From assembly GCA_009760855.2 (NCBI GenBank), contig WPIO01000002.1, positions 12,808,001 through 12,872,000 of the forward strand: DNA of 64,000 nt, in the 5' to 3' direction. Position 1 is the stretch's first letter; each line of letters begins with the position of its first letter. The translations under genes and the position numbers were made by a program. The DNA is from Cristatella mucedo. Taxonomy: Eukaryota > Bryozoa > Phylactolaemata > Cristatellidae. Below, one piece after another: positions 46,501 through 56,135 of this stretch. Below the pieces are notes generated by a model. The model was not told where the DNA came from and did not search any database. It saw only the letters and a program-made list of their open reading frames with translations.

Positions 46501-49500
46501 GGTAATGAGCTAATCTGGGAACAGTTGAGGAGATGGTTTATTGTCAACATCAGCATTTTTGGGTTGTGCATCTGTGATTCAACAATGTATTTCATCTGTG
46601 ATTCAACAATGTATCACATATTTGGGTGTGCCTGTGTAATAATAATAATAATAATAATAATGCACTTGATAAAGCGCCCTCAGAGAACTTAATCTCTTTC
46701 TAGGCGCTTTACATTTGCTGCAAAGTGATACGCAATAGAATAGTAAGTAAAATCATGCTTGAAAAACAAACAAAATGAATAACATGGTTAGGGGTTACAT
46801 GCACAGGGTCAGCATGCAAATGTGGTTAGTGGCAGCATGAACAGTGTCAGCACGCATAAGCACATCGAGGACGAATCACAAGGACCCACTAAATGCGGTC
46901 CTAAATAGGTATGTTTTTAAGTTTCTTTTAAATGTATCTATGTTCATTTACTAGGGTGCCCCAGCTCACCGAACCTGTCAAGAACAAAGTTTGCACCTTT
47001 TTATGCACTCATATCTTCTTCGATTGACATCGCAGTCTGAAACTGCCCCCGGTCTTCTCGTCCTACTTTGGGTGCCCAACTACTCTCACGGTCCAAAAAA
47101 TGTTTGACGATCTTGATTCTTCAGATTTCTTTGAACGGGCTGATATACATTCTGGAAAATGAGTATCGCACATTCTTTGCTGAATGAATTTCGTAACGCT
47201 TCAGCACCTTAAATAATAGCTTTCATTTGATTATAACCAAATGTTGTAATATAATAAAGATTTTTACCGTTTAAGTGTGAAAAGAGGATGACTTTTGAAA
47301 TACAATGAGCAGAAAAGATTACTTCTAAATAAATCAGATCTTGAATTTGGTGGCTGATTTTTATGCCGAATGTATTTTCATTTGATGGCTCACTGGTGTA
47401 TTAATTGTTGTTGGCGATCTAAATTTTGCATAGGCCGCTGAGATGCTGTTCCAGGCGATGGAAAAACTACAGACGGATAACTTGGACTTGACCCGTAAAG
47501 TGAGTGGCACCTCCCCTGTTACGAGGGTCAAAACCATGCCTTGCCAGCGGCTTACTTCTGCAAATCTCGTTGATGAGTGCACAATATTTTGAGGGATTCA
47601 TTAAAATATGTACTTTGACGAGCAGATCTTAGATAGTTTCTTGCATCGTAGACCGTGCAGGTCTTTCAAGACAGCCACATAATACAATGGCTTGAACCGT
47701 ACACTGCACTGTCAGTACGTGGGAGCAGGGATATAAATTTGGTTACCCTAGGGTGCTATGTAAATTTTATATATATATATATATATATGTGTGGGTGTGT
47801 GAGCGCGTGTGTGTCTAGCACATACAGTGTCAGCACACACAAAGACCCACATGAATTAATTCACACGGACTAAGCAAATGCTGTGAGATATAGGTGGGTT
47901 TGTAGCATCTTTAAAGTTTTTATCAATTTAAATGTTGTCAGGACGTCATTCGGGTGTGAGTTCCAGGTTCGGAGTTTAGTACTAGAAGACCTGGTCAACA
48001 AAGGATTTGAAATTAGTTAGATGCATCACCAAATTACTTAAGTCAGAAGAGCAAGTGCTACTATACGTAGCCTGATTGAAAACTATTCTGGATGATTAAG
48101 TAGGAGTTAGAAAAGAAAGAAATGTAAAAGTCGGTCGCATAACCTTGAAGTCTGTACGTTGGTTTAAGGGGACCTAGGCTGGTCGGTGAGATATGCAATG
48201 CGGGAGTAATGATGTTCAAGACGCAGACTACCCAGCCTGCATAATTTTGCACGAACTTATTGCGGCACCGGCTGACCAGTCTGCAAGTGGTCAGTCGCGG
48301 CGTTGCATCGAGAATTGCACGAATGAATGGACTAGCTTGGCTGTGGTACCCGTATATAAGCAGGTCCGAGTTTTTGCAATTGAAAGCAAGTGAAAGCCTG
48401 TATTATTGAATGTGCAGCTGCTTTGCTCGCACGCTGTCGCCGCATTTAAAAAGAAGAGAAAAATCATAGATCCTTATTGTACTCAATATTCAAAAGACTC
48501 ACTGGATTTTATTTTGCTCTGACTGCAACGCTCTAAACTCTTCCACTGAGGTAGAACCTTCATGGTGGCACTGCAGCTTTGCTAATAGCCGTGATAGGCA
48601 CTGAATGAATTTGCAATAAACAGCATCAAAAACTGTTTGAGAGATCCAGCAGAGCTTTCAGAGAGTCTCTACCCAAGTCCGCATTCCTGAGAAGGGTGCT
48701 CACACTCGCAACACTGCCGTTCGCTTGGCCGTAACTAGACAAGGCGCCAAAGTTTTTAAGTACACTTCATGCGACTTTTGTCAACGTCAGTCCATAATTT
48801 CAATGCTCTTTGTGCAGGCTGAAGAGTTAACGGCTAAAGGCAATGAGCCTCTTGCCGAATTGGAAATGTTAAAGGGCGAGCTGCATATACACGCAGAAGA
48901 GCTAAGGTAAGAGATGTTACTAGCATTGTTCCTAATGACATTAAAATTGCGTAATATCTCGTAAACCATGTACTAGCACCAAGGTTCAGGCTCTTTCTGT
49001 ACGCGCTGATTCACAACTCTTGGAGCGGTACAATCAGATTCGCCGAAAATTCTACCAGCCAAGTCAACTTCCAGCTGTTAGCCCAAGTGAGTAGGAGCTT
49101 TGTGGTTATGCGTGTGCTCAGCCGCTCGCAACTCAGTAGAATGCATTCAAACTCGAAAGCTCGATTAAAGCTAAACCTAGGGAAACGACAACGGCAGTGT
49201 GCAGGACAATGAAGTTTGTGCAGCCTTATGATGGTGACTCAACGCACCAATTACTTGGCCTGTGAACTTACTTTGTCGCGCTTCAAGTTTTTGGTCATAC
49301 AAGGTACTACGTTGGTACTGTGACCTGTCCAGTCGTAGCCTGGCGTTATTGTTGTAGCAATCTATGTACCGAGCGCGACCTTGATTTGCTGATTCACCGA
49401 ACCACGAAGAATATAATTTAGCATTATTTCTTACAAGCAATTAGAGTTTTTTTGCATCCCATAAGGGATTGGGTTCAAGCGAGCGTTGCATAAATATTGA

Positions 49501-50587
49501 AATAAATGAGATAATGAAAAAACTAACAAAAAACGTTATGGTGATCTAACTGCCTCAATTCATTTAGCGACACTATAGCCTTCGTGGCTTGTGGTAGTCA
49601 ATAAAAAATTGTCCCCTGAAGGACTCAAAAACACGACAAGAGTCGCGAAGATCAAGCATCTTGGCCATGGGCTAATAGTGCAGCAGTTCCTAATCAGGAA
49701 AGTGCTATTGTAATTTCTGGGATAACTGCTTTGCTTAAACCGCAGCGGATGTAATTAATACAATTTCTTGCCCATGCGGGACAAATACATCCGATGCTTG
49801 CACCCCTCAGCAGGGACTACGAGTAGTATTACTTGCAGCACCCATTAAAGCATGTGCATTGTATTGCTGACGTAGTAGGAGGCAGCAGTAATCAAGAGTA
49901 ACCATGTGTTAATATAAAAGTCCGCATCCTTAATGTAGAGCAGTCTATACGGCAGTCACAGAGAGCTGCATTCATTCACCACTAACCACAGCATACAACT
50001 ACAAGCCTCAAGTTCAACTGACTGGTTCAAAGCACTGAGAACAAATGAGTGAGTCACTACTGTAACAGATGTCCTGTCTATGCTATACCAACCTTTGACG
50101 ATGTCATATCTAGTTTGAACTGGCTACGATTAAGGAGAAGCTAATAATCTCAAACCGTGTCTTAGTTTAACCAATAAAGCTGAACCATCTTTCAGCTTCT
50201 TGAGAGATTTGCTAGTATCGCGGTACTAAATCACAATTTCTTACCAACTAAAAATAACGCTTACAGAATCACTAAATCTGCCAAAATATCGTGTGATATC
50301 GTGGAATAATTGCGAGGTAGTTTTCTAGTTTCGCATGTTTCGTTCTAGATCATGCAAAGACGAGGCCAAGGTACTGACTGAAAAGCTTTCAGATGCAGAC
50401 AAAAATTCGACTCAATTAAATAATCAGCTTGATTTGACCAATCAAGAGTTAGAGCTGGAAAAAAATCGTTTTTCTATATGTCTTGAGGAAGCACGTCGAC
50501 TATGGTCACAGGTGAGCCATGACCCTTTGCAGCAAAGGTAAAGCGCCTAGAAAGAGATTAAGTTATCTTAGGGCGCTTTATCAAGTA

Positions 50588-50621
<34 letters not shown>

Positions 50622-53037
50622 GTGAAACGCTTTAGTGCATGACCTGTGCTATAGTGCCTTGAATGATGCATTTGTCTGCAACACGTGACATAATCAGTAG
50701 AAGGGGCGGCAGCCGATCTAGCCGGACCTGAAGATTTGTTTCAAAAATAATTGCTAACATTGCAAGAGCGTCTTTCCGCAGGTTCAGGAGAAGGACGAAA
50801 CAATAAAAGAACTGGAAAAGAATATGGAAGACATTACTAATGCTGACAAGGAGTGCATAAACAGTCTTAAATCCAAAAGATCTGCAGACAGGTAACCCTT
50901 GGCCTTTCGGATCTTCTTTCTTACCTTCACGAACCACTTCAGTGGCAGACTTTAAATCGCCATGCCCGTAATAGGTTCTTTTCTGTAGAAAGCTCTTAAT
51001 TGAACAGGAGACCTCTTAATTTCATTTGAGCTTACATTGTAGATGGCCTACTACTAGTGTTTCGCGTAAAAATGTTTTTGACCTCGCTTGAATTCTTAAG
51101 TCACTTTAGGCACAGAGCTATGGCTTGGAGGCAAGTGCGAGCCTCACATTATCCATGCCATGCGGACAAATTTGCCCTTTATAAGGTTGGAAACTTCTTC
51201 GCACGGAAGAACACGACCGTGAAGGCGATCCGATCGCTTTGTCCTCGCTTTGTCGTCTGCTTTGTTTTAGGGCTCACTTTGAAAAAGCGAGAAAGAGGTT
51301 CAGGGAGAAGGTGGCTCTGCTTGAGACGCAGGCGAAGTGTCAAGATGCTGTCTTGAGCAAAACAAACGAGTATGCTCTAACCATGAGGGACAGACACGAC
51401 AAGAAAGCGAAAGAGATTTGTGATTTGCGAAACAGGTGACAAGCATGCCCGTCGGGCAGGCAAGCTGCACTTGCTGAGCTGGCGCATAGTCCTAAGCCGT
51501 TCAATCGGTGATGAGCTTCCTTCAAATTGAACTGTCATTATAGCCTCGCTCGAGCTGTGCAGCCCAAAAGTCGGCAGCAACGCCCACGGCCGGCATGATG
51601 GGGCTCGGAGAGGGCGGGGCGGCTTTAGCTCGCCAAACTGGGTCTGGCCGATTCGTTTGGGACTCTGCTTCACCTAACCAAACCAGTGGCAACTCGTCTT
51701 ATCGCAAGTGGGCAGGCTTTTTCTTTTCTCAGGCGGACAGGTCTTTCCAGGCGTCGTGGGCTTTGTTAAGATCTTCAAGCACCACCGAGTTGAACATGAC
51801 AGAATTCTTCGCCGAGGGCTACAGAGCTTGAGTAGGCATTCAACACGCAGCTCTTCAAAGGGTTTCTCCGAGTGAAGCGAACGATTTGTTGCAGGCGGTG
51901 CAACGTAAGCCGGCCGAGCAGATGGCTGCCAGAGAGGGAGCAGTTCCAGGCTATCCAAGGGCGAGTACCAGTCGGTTTTCGGAAGTTTTGCTAATGCTTT
52001 TGATCTTTATCAATTAGACCAGCTATCATTACCGGACGCACACCCTTGAGGCGCAGGTTCAGGCTAGCATACAGCAACATATGGCTTAGAGGAATGCTAG
52101 CTGGGCATTCCAGGCGATGCCAGTGCCTCCTCATAGCTGTGCTTCCGGTCGGATCTGCTCGGAATGGAGCCGAAATCTTTTGGAAACCTTCGAGAAAGGT
52201 ACAATCGGAAACAGTTTGCTGTAGCGTCGGCTCTGTAGGCTGCTCCAGTGCAATGACGAGGTGAGGTGTAATAATCTGATCTTCGGTTGTCGTGTAGCCT
52301 GCCTGCCGCTTCTGCTCAGAACCGCCACTGCCCCACGAGACATAACGAGCGACATTGTACACACTTCAGCATTTTCGCCCCGCCCGCCGCGCCCAAGGTA
52401 GTCAGCCCACTTATCGTGGATGGTTGGACTAACGAGCAGAAGCAGCAGCAGGCCAGATCGGGTTTGCCGCCCACGGTAAGAACGCTTGAGCTCAGCTTTA
52501 GCTTATCCGCCTGGGCCTTCATTTAATTGTCATGTCCAGCAAACCAACTCTTAAAATTGGCTTAAGAGGCAAATCTTTTCAGATATATTTAAAGAGACGA
52601 GCTGAGCGACGTGCCATTGGCAAGCTGTTTCGGCCTCCTGGTTGCATGCGATTTTTCTAGAGCTCAGACACTCCTGAAACGTGGACTGAGCGTTTTGTCG
52701 TGGCCCGAAAGAACGGGTTACCTTCTAGGACAGGGCGTGATTTTGTGCGATGCCGCACCTGTCATTCGATGTTTTGCCCTTAAGTCAAAGCATGATTCCC
52801 TCAGACTGACAAACCATCGAGATGAGATGGGCTTCAGCTATTTTGACGACAATTTCACTCTAATGTCTCTTGTGAAACGGCAGTGTACTTCAGAAAATAT
52901 TATTTGAATGCAAACTCGGCTAGAACTTATGGAAAGCAGCATTTCTTCTACGTGAGATTGAAACAATCATCGTTTTTTTTAAGATCGTGGAAGCTGAAGA
53001 TAAGTTGAAAGAGTTTGAGAGTCAACAGTCGCTCTAA
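38405..53037 (+). CDS. multi-exon coiled-coil protein gene, function unknown
   Basis: About 16 small exons with GT-AG borders and consistent phases, listed separately. The product is mostly charged, heptad-rich helix (Glu, Lys, Leu), for example LRALLAYVEKHALLSVEQDA and EEIKNLNTMLAVANAKIIEL, expected to form a long coiled coil. I see no signal peptide, membrane segment or catalytic domain. The N-terminus is Ser/Asp-rich. I do not recognise the family; candidates are centrosomal, Golgi or cytoskeletal coiled-coil proteins. Identified exons total roughly 550 codons. Exon 2 is not found: exon 1 ends in phase 0 but exon 3 needs phase 1, so either an exon is missed or translation starts at ATG 39050. 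The 3' end (51.9-53.0 kb) is the least certain part. Introns contain SINEs, L2 tails and an L2 copy. Pieces of the gene are duplicated at 26-33 and 62 kb. Confidence 0.78.
39057..39226 (+). CDS. coiled-coil gene exon 3 (or first coding exon from 39050)
   Basis: Ends LYRQAE|GTGTGT, phase 0 out, and joins cleanly to exon 4. The acceptor (GGCAG|) is weak, with little polypyrimidine. An in-frame ATG at 39050 (MAAAIINGET) could instead be the start codon, making 38405 a separate or upstream exon. Confidence 0.65.
39927..40109 (+). CDS. coiled-coil gene exon 4
   Basis: ATTGCAG| to |GTACGT, 61 codons, phase 0/0. Starts ADVVQMHKMIMKQRKEHEDE: clear coiled coil. Confidence 0.85.
40466..40564 (+). mobile_element. 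solo L2 3' tail in intron 4
   Basis: CCTTTGCAGCAAAGG stem-loop, then GCCTAGATAGAGATTAAGTT and (ATT)n. No L2 body. Confidence 0.8.
40665..40709 (+). CDS. coiled-coil gene exon 5
   Basis: TTGGCAG| to |GTGAGC. 15 codons, DNEDLKESLLRKDQV, phase 0/0; a donor three bases earlier is also possible. Confidence 0.8.
42065..42124 (+). CDS. coiled-coil gene exon 6
   Basis: AATTACAG| to a weak donor |GTCTCG. 20 codons, phase 0/0, product LQLPLLKKGDEMEKEVINQK. The frame and composition fit; the donor is the doubt. Confidence 0.55.
42365..42460 (+). CDS. coiled-coil gene exon 7
   Basis: TTTAACAG| to |GTAATG, 32 codons, phase 0/0; EEIKNLNTMLAVANAKIIEL then TKELSAKE. Confidence 0.82.
43205..43350 (-). mobile_element. 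diverged tRNA-derived SINE, minus strand
   Basis: On the minus strand: GGTTTGAGTTTTGCAGC, TCCACTGCAAGC, TGGCCGTTAAAACG and an AAAAGAGGCTCTTTAAT end, matching the SINE tail. Intronic. Confidence 0.6.
43453..43551 (+). CDS. coiled-coil gene exon 8
   Basis: TATTGTAG| to |GTAAGG, 33 codons, phase 0/0; ETVEVVSTKIKERLIVFSQN. Confidence 0.82.
44330..44470 (+). mobile_element. diverged tRNA-derived SINE
   Basis: GGGATCGAGTGCTGCAGTGGG, TGGTAGCCATTAAGGCTCTT and CTGTCGCTATG blocks of the SINE family. Intronic. Confidence 0.65.
44527..46637 (-). mobile_element. 5'-truncated L2-type LINE with intact RT ORF
   Basis: 3' end at 44527 with (TAA)n, then the 3'-terminal motif (GCACTT-like GATAAAGCGCCC...AGGCGCTTTACATTTGC), a 3' UTR of about 160 nt and the ORF. 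The upstream AP-endonuclease part is absent. The 5' end shows a direct repeat of CATCTGTGATTCAACAATGT (about 46569 and 46593). It lies antisense in intron 8 of the coiled-coil gene. Confidence 0.92.
44769..46595 (-). CDS. L2/CR1-type LINE reverse transcriptase (ORF2 C-terminal part), 608 codons
   Basis: Uninterrupted RT frame of a non-LTR retrotransposon; it copies the element's RNA into DNA at the nick (target-primed reverse transcription). Visible blocks: SPLDPIPTVLL (101-111), NYRPVSLLPFLSKTLERV (160-177), QSGFRDNHSTESALL (196-210), motif A LLDLSAAFDTIDH (230-242; D232, D238), motif B KYGVPQGSVLGP (287-298), motif C YADD (322-325), LGVMFQSDLSL and the thumb block SRLDFCNSLLTGLP. The end has SFGDRAFSSYAPKAWNS, shared with all local fragments. 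All catalytic Asp are present. The N-terminal apurinic endonuclease usual for CR1/L2 ORF2 is missing, so the copy is 5'-truncated and not autonomous. The first Met is arbitrary. Because all other copies here are riddled with stops, this is the youngest. Confidence 0.95.
   Translation of the reverse strand: MKYIVESQMHNPKMLMLTINHLLNCSQISSLPDDPNYDLADRFSRFFVQKIDKIRESIPAMTTSPLECCSSIPGSTSMSAFRQVTSDLVLRFVSQSKKTTSPLDPIPTVLLLRCIDLLLPCITNIINMSLASGHVPAPFKKAVVRPLLKKATLDQENLSNYRPVSLLPFLSKTLERVVADQLNSYIETSHLASKYQSGFRDNHSTESALLRVYNDLLRNADMGRVSLLVLLDLSAAFDTIDHKVLLERFSSHLGITGTALQWFRSYLSGRLQSIDVNGQRSSEVPLKYGVPQGSVLGPVLFTVYTLPLADVIAKHNLGFHCYADDTQLYLCFDPSQPSSTSNSLNSLAACIDDIRTWMAANFLKLNDDKTNLLVMGKPSVIQRLERLKLKIGSASISPVESARNLGVMFQSDLSLDDHISSTVKSAYFQLHNIAKIRACLDKDTTSKLVHAFVTSRLDFCNSLLTGLPACAIRRLQLVQKSAARLVCRELRSCHITPLLADLHWLPVKQRIDFKVLSLTFRSLHFMAPAYLSDILPHQAKHRTTRFSESNSLETPHTNLKSFGDRAFSSYAPKAWNSLTTYVRTSPDLTTFKRNLKTHLFRTAFSGSL
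46638..46945 (-). mobile_element. second L2 3' end, head-to-tail with the first
   Basis: (TAA)n and about 300 bp of L2 3' UTR plus the last codons. It abuts the truncated 5' end of the intact copy in the same orientation, and is highly similar to 44527-44830 by eye. Confidence 0.88.
47434..47499 (+). CDS. coiled-coil gene exon 9
   Basis: TTGCATAG| to |GTGAGT, 22 codons, phase 0/0; AAEMLFQAMEKLQTDNLDLT. Confidence 0.82.
47765..47820. repeat. (TA)n/(GT)n microsatellite
   Basis: TATATA run followed by GTGTGG/GTGTGT. Confidence 0.9.
47925..48440 (-). mobile_element. L2-like LINE fragment in intron 9
   Basis: Same fragment as 24190-24680 (GTGAGTTCCAGGTTCGGAG, ACGTAGCCTGATTGAAAAC-like, GATGTTCAAGACGCAGACTA). 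Confidence 0.72.
48818..48906 (+). CDS. coiled-coil gene exon 10 (the duplicated 89-nt exon)
   Basis: TGTGCAG| to |GTAAGA. 89 nt, phase 0 in, phase 2 out; starts AEELTAKGNEPLAELEMLKG. The split Arg codon AG|A is completed perfectly by the next exon. Three related exons sit at 26651, 28881 and 31181. Confidence 0.88.
50349..50511 (+). CDS. coiled-coil gene exon 11
   Basis: GTTCTAG| to |GTGAGC, phase 2 in/0 out. After the split Arg: SCKDEAKVLTEKLSDADKNS, then 35 more residues ending RRLWSQ. Confidence 0.88.
50526..50621 (+). mobile_element. solo L2 3' tail in intron 11
   Basis: CTTTGCAGCAAAGG stem-loop, AAAGCGCCTAGAAAGAGATT, GGGCGCTTTATCAAGT and (ATT)n. It starts only about 15 nt after the exon 11 donor site. 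Confidence 0.85.
50782..50891 (+). CDS. coiled-coil gene exon 12
   Basis: TTTCCGCAG| to |GTAACC, phase 0/2; VQEKDETIKELEKNMEDITN, then ADKEC. Confidence 0.88.
51271..51435 (+). CDS. coiled-coil gene exon 13
   Basis: TTGTTTTAG| to |GTGACA, phase 2/2. After the split Arg: AHFEKARKRFREKVALLETQ, ending in EICDLRN plus a split Arg codon. Confidence 0.86.
51895..51964 (+). CDS. coiled-coil gene candidate exon 14
   Basis: TTGTTGCAG| to |GTACCA, phase 2 in/0 out. The phases make the later exons readable. The encoded RCNVSRPSRWLPEREQFQ is less coil-like, and a GCGGTGCAACG reading in another frame (AVQRKPAEQMAARE) also stays open, so the frame is uncertain. Confidence 0.4.
52320..52475 (+). CDS. coiled-coil gene candidate exon 15
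   Basis: TCTGCTCAG| to |GTAAGA, phase 0/0, ending DGWTNEQKQQQARSGLPPT. The acceptor could also be near 52397. The 3' half looks protein-like; the 5' half is doubtful. Confidence 0.4.
52583..52660 (+). CDS. alternative 3' exon with stop (TAG 52658)
   Basis: CTTTTCAG| then IYLKRRAERRAIGKLFRPPG and a stop a few codons on. Phase 0 in, so compatible with exon 15. If skipped, exon 16 is the end; if used, a basic alternative C-terminus results. Confidence 0.35.
   Translation: MYLKRRAERRAIGKLFRPPGCMRFF
52984..53037 (+). CDS. coiled-coil gene terminal exon 16
   Basis: TTTTTTTTAAG| then IVEAEDKLKEFESQQSL and TAA, phase 0 in. The helical, acidic end fits the rest of the protein, and AATAAA follows 36 nt after the stop. 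Confidence 0.68.
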   Translation: MVEAEDKLKEFESQQSL

Positions 53038-53073
53038 TTTATATCTGAAAATGTGCAAACATTCTTTTTTCTT

Positions 53074-53079
53074 AATAAA
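53074..53079 (+). terminator. poly(A) signal of the coiled-coil gene
   Basis: AATAAA 36 nt downstream of the TAA at 53035-53037. Confidence 0.6.
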
Positions 53080-53099
53080 CTTGTTCAGTCACGCGAATC

Positions 53100-53695
53100 C
53101 TTTGAATGGCTATCCGAATGATTTTCGTTTGGCGTTGCGTTGTTATTTGCATAAGGAAATTAAGAGTTACAAACAAAGGGCAAACGTAGTCAAACGGTTT
53201 TTGTTAACGGGTCAACTAGTCATTCGCAAACGAGAGAGACCTGCCGAAATGAGACAATAGTGGTGACTCTGCAGTTGATTATAGTTACAGTAGATTAGAA
53301 TGAATGCTTTTAATAACAAATGTCCTGCGCATCGGCATACGTTCGCTTGAAGTTTTATCAATACTATTCTGGTAAACCACCAAGTATGCAAAGTCCCCAT
53401 GAATAATTATCTAAACAAACGGGGAGTATGCATATGGATCAACAGCGAGGCTATTTATTTCACGTGATGCGAGTCATCGATTTGTCACATTTCTCAGCGG
53501 CTTTCGGCGGTTAAATACATCTCTCACACAAAAATATAATATATAGAACAATCAATATATCAACCATACAATCAACCATATTCAACCAACCATAACCACC
53601 ATAATCAACCATAATCAGTCAACCATAGAACAATCATCGGCCACAATTATCCTTGTATCGGGATGCAGATTTGTGAGCCTTTTAGAGAAAATGCT
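53100..53695. other. no gene seen
   Basis: AT-rich; a CAACCATA-type imperfect repeat lies at about 53545-53630. Confidence 0.5.
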
Positions 53696-53699
53696 ACAA

Positions 53700-54190
53700 T
53701 ATTTATAATACGTTTGTAAGGCAACCACAGAAAACTGAATCTCTCTTCAGGCACTTTATATATGTTGTACAAGAAATACGATCTAATGGTTTGAGATAAC
53801 ATTCATAGAGTCAACAATCCGAGCATTGTTAAAGATGACATGCCCAGTCATCAGGCATAAGCATACAAAATAAAAAATACAAGAATCCACTAAATGGTAT
53901 TATTAACAGGTGCATTTTTAGCTTCTTTTTAAATGTCAAGTCAGGGGACGTCGTGACGTCAGCCTGAAGTGACTTCAGTCTTTAAGAGCTAATGCACTGA
54001 TGGCATGGTCTCCAAATAATTTGCGGTGTGTACGAGGTATAGCTAAATTATTTGAGTGAAAAAAGCCAGTGGTACGATGCTTAGCCTGGTAGGAGTAAAG
54101 GTTTGACAGGTAGACTCTGGAGTCAGAGAACAAAAAACCCAAATGTGAGTTACATAAAACAATGAAATTGGCAATAAACTCCTTCAGAAT
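53700..54190 (-). pseudogene. L2 LINE 3' fragment, minus strand
   Basis: 3' tail motif (GAATCTCTCTTCAGGCACTTTATA), then reversed 3' UTR, and an ORF end remnant (YQAKHRTTGFFHSNNLAIP, resembling LPHQAKHRTTRFSESNSLET). Confidence 0.82.
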
Positions 54191-54194
54191 GTTG

Positions 54195-54930
54195 GGAACC
54201 AACTGAGTAACTCGCTTCCACAGTTCCTATGCAACGGCATATATTCTTCTGCTGCTGTCTATGGCATATCCTTTCCAGCCGTCCTGATCTGCTACTTCCA
54301 TGCCCCTCATTTCTTCAACTGCCCTCCTGACCTAGATAGGCTTCTCACTGTCTCTTGGTTGTGTGAGATTAAGTGTGTTCGCTACTGTATAGTCATCACA
54401 AACCGCTTTGGCTTTGAGTTTTCTATTGAAAGATTTTCAGCGTAAGATCTATTATAGTCTCTTTGTGGCGTTTTGGAGTTACAGACAAAGAAACGTTATA
54501 CATGACGTAAACGTATTGACAGGCAACTGATGCCTATATCAGAAGTCATCCTGTTCCCCTTAGTAACATAAAGGCTCTGATGAATGAGCTGCTACAGCAG
54601 ATGTGACAATGCAGAAGGTAGTAGCCTCTATGCCTGGCCAGATAAAGGAAGCTATGGGGCGTACGAATCGAAGCCCCGATTGCAATCACGTTTAAATTTA
54701 GTGAGAGGAACGGTAAAAATATCGAGGAGCGGATGGCTCAAAAGCGCGGCCTTGAGGAGCGAGGGCAGCAAATAGGTCGCCTGGTGAAAGGGTGTGGAGC
54801 GAACATCCTGCCAGAGAGACGATCGAAAATTCAACTAAATGCACGACAGGGAGCCGGTGAAGGTCAGACAGCAGCAGCAGCAGCAGCAGCAGCAGCACAC
54901 GTGATGCTAGAAGGCAGCGACTCCATCAAC
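54195..54930. other. no gene seen; (CAG)n at 54869-54897
   Basis: Unassigned sequence with a pure (CAG)n run of about nine units and no supportable ORF. Confidence 0.5.
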
Positions 54931-54934
54931 GTCG

Positions 54935-55610
54935 AATGATGCTGGAAGTGTGAGATTGTCACTCTCCAAGATGAATAGAATTCGTTGCTTTAAAACGATG
55001 GATCGTCAACTGCTGTCGGAGGACTAGACTTTCAAATGGCTCAAGTCCGAATTAACGCTCACCAGGAAATCTGGCTAGCGCTCCGAAAATCTCCAAAAAC
55101 TGTACAACACATTTCTAACCATTAAACCGACATCAATGAACATAGAAATAGTTTTTTGGTCCGTACAAGGTTCTGTACAAAACTAAGATCGCTTCTCTTA
55201 GACATGTCGCTTAATGCACTTGTGTTCTTAAAATAATATAATAAAAAATGAGATGTATTGATTTAACATCTATCACGAAAGATATAAAATAGAAACGTTT
55301 TCAGACACATATAAAAATATTAGCTATTAATTGCAAACTTTTTGAAAATGGAAAAGCGAGCAAAAACTGCTGTCAACAGCTGTCTTTAGGAAATTGAAAA
55401 CAGTAAGCGATTGTTTTTCAAACATGACTGTTTTCAGAAACCCCAACTTGAGAGGCGCACGAACGAAGAACCAGCCAGCGATAGAAAAATTGCCTGCTGC
55501 TTGGTGTGCCTGCTGCTTGGGGGCGTTGCCAACAGAATTTGTAAATGTTTTACATGTAGCATCTGTAAAGTGCCTGGAGAAAGATTCAGTTCGCAATATT
55601 ATGGCATATG
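54935..55610 (+). mobile_element. L2-tailed nonautonomous repeat, copy 2
   Basis: Second copy of 12200-13035: CTCCAAGATGAATAGAATT, ATGGATCGTCAACTGCTGT, TCAAGTCCGAATTAACGCTC, GGTTCTGTACAAAACTAAGA, GAACCAGCCAGCGA, then AGTGCCTGGAGAAAGATTCA. The (ATT)n tail is lost. Confidence 0.72.
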
Positions 55611-55729
55611 TACAAACTGCCCCCGAATGTATAGAAATACCAGTCAACCCTTGTCTTTTTCACGGCGCCAGAGAACAGTACTGTGACGCAAATTTAGTCG
55701 ATCAGTTTCTCGTGAATGGCATCAAGAGT

Positions 55730-56135
55730 CACTGAAGTAGTCCTGTAACTTTGTTTCCTGGGCTGTTGCTCCATTAGCCGGTGCAGCTTTTTTCCTTTTC
55801 TTCTACTCGGGTCGGCGATGTGTACCGTTGGAAAATACATTATTACATACAGGGTGCAGGCATTCACTGCCTGCTATTTTATATAGTAACAAGCCCAACA
55901 TCATCTTTTCACGGAGCGAGGAGAAGCTTCTGTGACTCTTATCTTGTTCAACGGTGACTCAAGAAGAGTGGCTGCAATGGCCGTCCACTCAGCTTCCGTT
56001 TTTGCTGGAGCAGCTGCATTATTAGCTGGCACAGTTTTCAAATGCTTGTGATGCTGGTCGGCGATAGGTTTACTGCATCTCACCACAGACACTCACCATA
56101 TAATGTTCGGGCACCCACTGGCAAGCAATGCCTAG
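55730..56135. repeat. possible diverged tandem duplication (~240 bp)
   Basis: Two stretches share TTAGC(C/T)GG(T/C)(G/A)CAG, GGTCGGCGAT and a CACTG(C/G)C(T/A)(A/G)GC-like end in the same order. On the minus strand both have an AAPAN/AAAPAK-type Ala/Pro/Lys reading. Weak. Confidence 0.3.

Noticed and set aside
52018-52089. Alternative last exon ending QVQASIQQHMA then TAG
   Set aside because: Phase-compatible with candidate exon 14 and coil-like, but the exon at 52984 with a nearby AATAAA is a better end; other frames here are open too.
53015-53260. 81-codon ORF after the coiled-coil gene
   Set aside because: It overlaps the terminal exon and poly(A) signal in another frame; no recognisable product.
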